Assembly (NCBI RefSeq): GCF_019711615.1
Contig: NZ_JAIGNS010000002.1
Coordinates: 793,501 to 857,500, forward strand
Length of the DNA: 64,000 bases
Source: Qipengyuania intermedia
GTDB lineage: Bacteria; Pseudomonadota; Alphaproteobacteria; Sphingomonadales; Sphingomonadaceae
Reading direction: 5' to 3'
Positions within the stretch are counted from its first letter, which is position 1. The number at the start of each line of letters is the position of its first letter. Shown piece after piece: positions 62,946 through 64,000 of this stretch. The translations under genes were made by a program, and so were the position numbers. Under the pieces are notes generated by a model that had not been told where the DNA came from, ran no database searches, and saw only the letters and a program-made list of their open reading frames with translations.

Positions 62946-63391
62946 TCGTCTACCTGCCCGATCTTGCTGCGATGGATGCTTTCGGCGCGAGAATTGCCGC
63001 ACAATTGCGAGCGGGCGATGTCGTGGCGCTGTCGGGGGAGCTGGGCGCGGGCAAGACAACGCTCGCCCGGGCAATTATTGCTGCGCTGGGTCACGAAGGC
63101 GAGGTGCCGTCGCCCACCTTCACGATCGTCGAGACCTACGATTATCTGCGCGTGCCGCTCGTCCACGCCGATTTCTATCGCCTTGAAGATCCGTCGGAAG
63201 CCGAAGAGATCGGCCTCGACGATTACCGTGAAGGCGCCGCGCTGCTCGCTGAATGGCCCGATCATGCAGGCGGGTTTTCGCATGAGGCGGCCTGCCTGGA
63301 AATTACGCTGGAAACGGTGGGAGAAAATGGGGGCGAGGGCCGCAGGGCCGTTGTTAATGCAGGCGAAGCTTGGCAAAGCCGACAGCCATGA
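62942..63391 (+). CDS. tsaE: tRNA threonylcarbamoyladenosine biosynthesis ATPase TsaE
   Basis: A 149-residue protein from a GTG overlapping the divL stop. GDVVALSGELGAGKTTLARAII is the P-loop and SPTFTIVETYDYLRVPLVHADFYRL the switch and Walker B region. It acts in the TsaBDE complex that makes t6A37. The stop overlaps the amgK ATG (ATGA). Confidence 0.93.
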   Translation: MIVYLPDLAAMDAFGARIAAQLRAGDVVALSGELGAGKTTLARAIIAALGHEGEVPSPTFTIVETYDYLRVPLVHADFYRLEDPSEAEEIGLDDYREGAALLAEWPDHAGGFSHEAACLEITLETVGENGGEGRRAVVNAGEAWQSRQP

Positions 63392-64000
63392 GCGACACGC
63401 TGCCCGAAGGCATTCACGACTTCCTTGGCGATACCGCATGGCAGGGCGCCGAAATCGCCCCGCTGGTGGGCGACGCCAGCTTCCGCCGCTACTTTCGCCT
63501 CCGCATGGGCGGCCGCAGCGCCATGCTGATGCACGCGCCGCCGCCTGAAGAAGACCCCAAGCCGTTTCTCCACGTCGCAAAATGGCTGGCCGACCACGGC
63601 ATGCGTGCGCCGGCGATCCTCGCGGAGCGGGCGGACAAGGGCTGGATCCTGACAGAGGATTTCGGCGACCAGCGTATGAAGGAATGGATCGACGCCAATC
63701 CGGATGACGAGCACGCGGTTTATGGCCGGGCCATCGATGCGCTGGTGGACCTGCACAAGCTGCCGCCGGGTCCGTTCGGGCCCTATGACATGACCGTCTA
63801 CCAGCGCGAGGCGGGCCTGTTCGTCGAATGGTTCTGCCCCGCCGCGGGCCTGAGGGTGGACGAGAGCAGATGGCATGAAGCTTGGGAGAAAGCTTTGTCC
63901 CCGATGCTTTCCCGCCAGCAGCCTGGCGTAAGCGTGCTGCGCGATTATCACGCCGAGAACATCATGCTGCTAGAACCCGGCAAGGCGGGCGGCGAGCAGG
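63388..64000 (+). CDS. amgK: Aminoglycoside phosphotransferase-fold sugar kinase (AmgK-like), partial
   Basis: About 204 residues are visible and the gene runs off the right edge. MSDTLPEGIHDFLGDTAWQGAEIAPLVGDASFRRYFRLRMGG gives the nucleotide-binding lobe, and VLRDYHAENIMLLEPG is the catalytic HxxxxN-type loop. In the conserved cell-wall recycling neighbourhood (divL-tsaE-amgK-murU) AmgK phosphorylates MurNAc and GlcNAc at the anomeric position. Its coupling to tsaE supports the call. Confidence 0.85.
   Translation, partial: MSDTLPEGIHDFLGDTAWQGAEIAPLVGDASFRRYFRLRMGGRSAMLMHAPPPEEDPKPFLHVAKWLADHGMRAPAILAERADKGWILTEDFGDQRMKEWIDANPDDEHAVYGRAIDALVDLHKLPPGPFGPYDMTVYQREAGLFVEWFCPAAGLRVDESRWHEAWEKALSPMLSRQQPGVSVLRDYHAENIMLLEPGKAGGEQ

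Overview
The window is high-GC, densely packed chromosome of an alphaproteobacterium. The gene content points to the Sphingomonadales, most likely the Erythrobacter/Altererythrobacter group. Supporting features are a DivL-type tyrosine-box kinase beside tsaE, a TonB receptor followed by sulfotransferase and tryptophan-halogenase genes, several exported S8/S9/S41/M48 peptidases, EcfG-like promoters and Flp pilins. The species cannot be read from the sequence, and no plasmid or phage replication genes are visible.

Layout. 1-370: a 3' tRNA remnant (CAU anticodon) that looks like an attachment-site scar, then little else. 373-3848: an S41-type lipoprotein and an SLC13-type permease. 3979-7898: a compact ECF sigma/anti-sigma locus with an S8 peptidase and two small exported proteins; four promoters share a TGGATkAA-N15-CGTTT motif. 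8032-10225: an SDR protein and an aldehyde dehydrogenase with a good EcfG-type promoter. 10255-17634: a TonB-dependent receptor followed by two sulfotransferase genes and a flavin-dependent halogenase. 17828-28304: enoyl-CoA hydratase, tRNA-Gln, YghU-like GST, topoisomerase IB, NAD synthetase with an HTH extension, an MFS permease, azoreductase/pirin/LysR and IlvE. 28388-28712: a short unit with an 18-codon ORF whose Shine-Dalgarno is fully complementary to the 16S 3' end.

30169-42480 is the propionyl-CoA to succinyl-CoA route: PccB, methylmalonyl-CoA epimerase, methylmalonyl-CoA mutase, biotin synthase (supplying the carboxylase cofactor) and PccA. It is interrupted by an S9 peptidase, small membrane proteins and unknown genes, and carries a broken epimerase copy and a duplicated mutase 3' end, so it has been rearranged. 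42664-51290: shikimate genes aroK-aroB, a cyclase, an acetyltransferase, xerD, accA and an M48 lipoprotein. 51375-55833: two Flp pilins, a Nudix hydrolase, tRNA-Arg with a duplicated 3' end plus terminator, a zincin, hemerythrin, a phospholipase D-like protein and folE. 55930-64000: a Baeyer-Villiger-type monooxygenase, a peroxiredoxin, ahcY, divL, tsaE and the start of amgK.

The most interesting leads are the ECF regulon with its bidirectional promoter, the 18-aa leader/sRNA-like unit at 28.5 kb, the receptor-sulfotransferase-halogenase cluster, the HTH-NadE fusion with a hairpin at its start codon, and the recombination scars in the propionate region.
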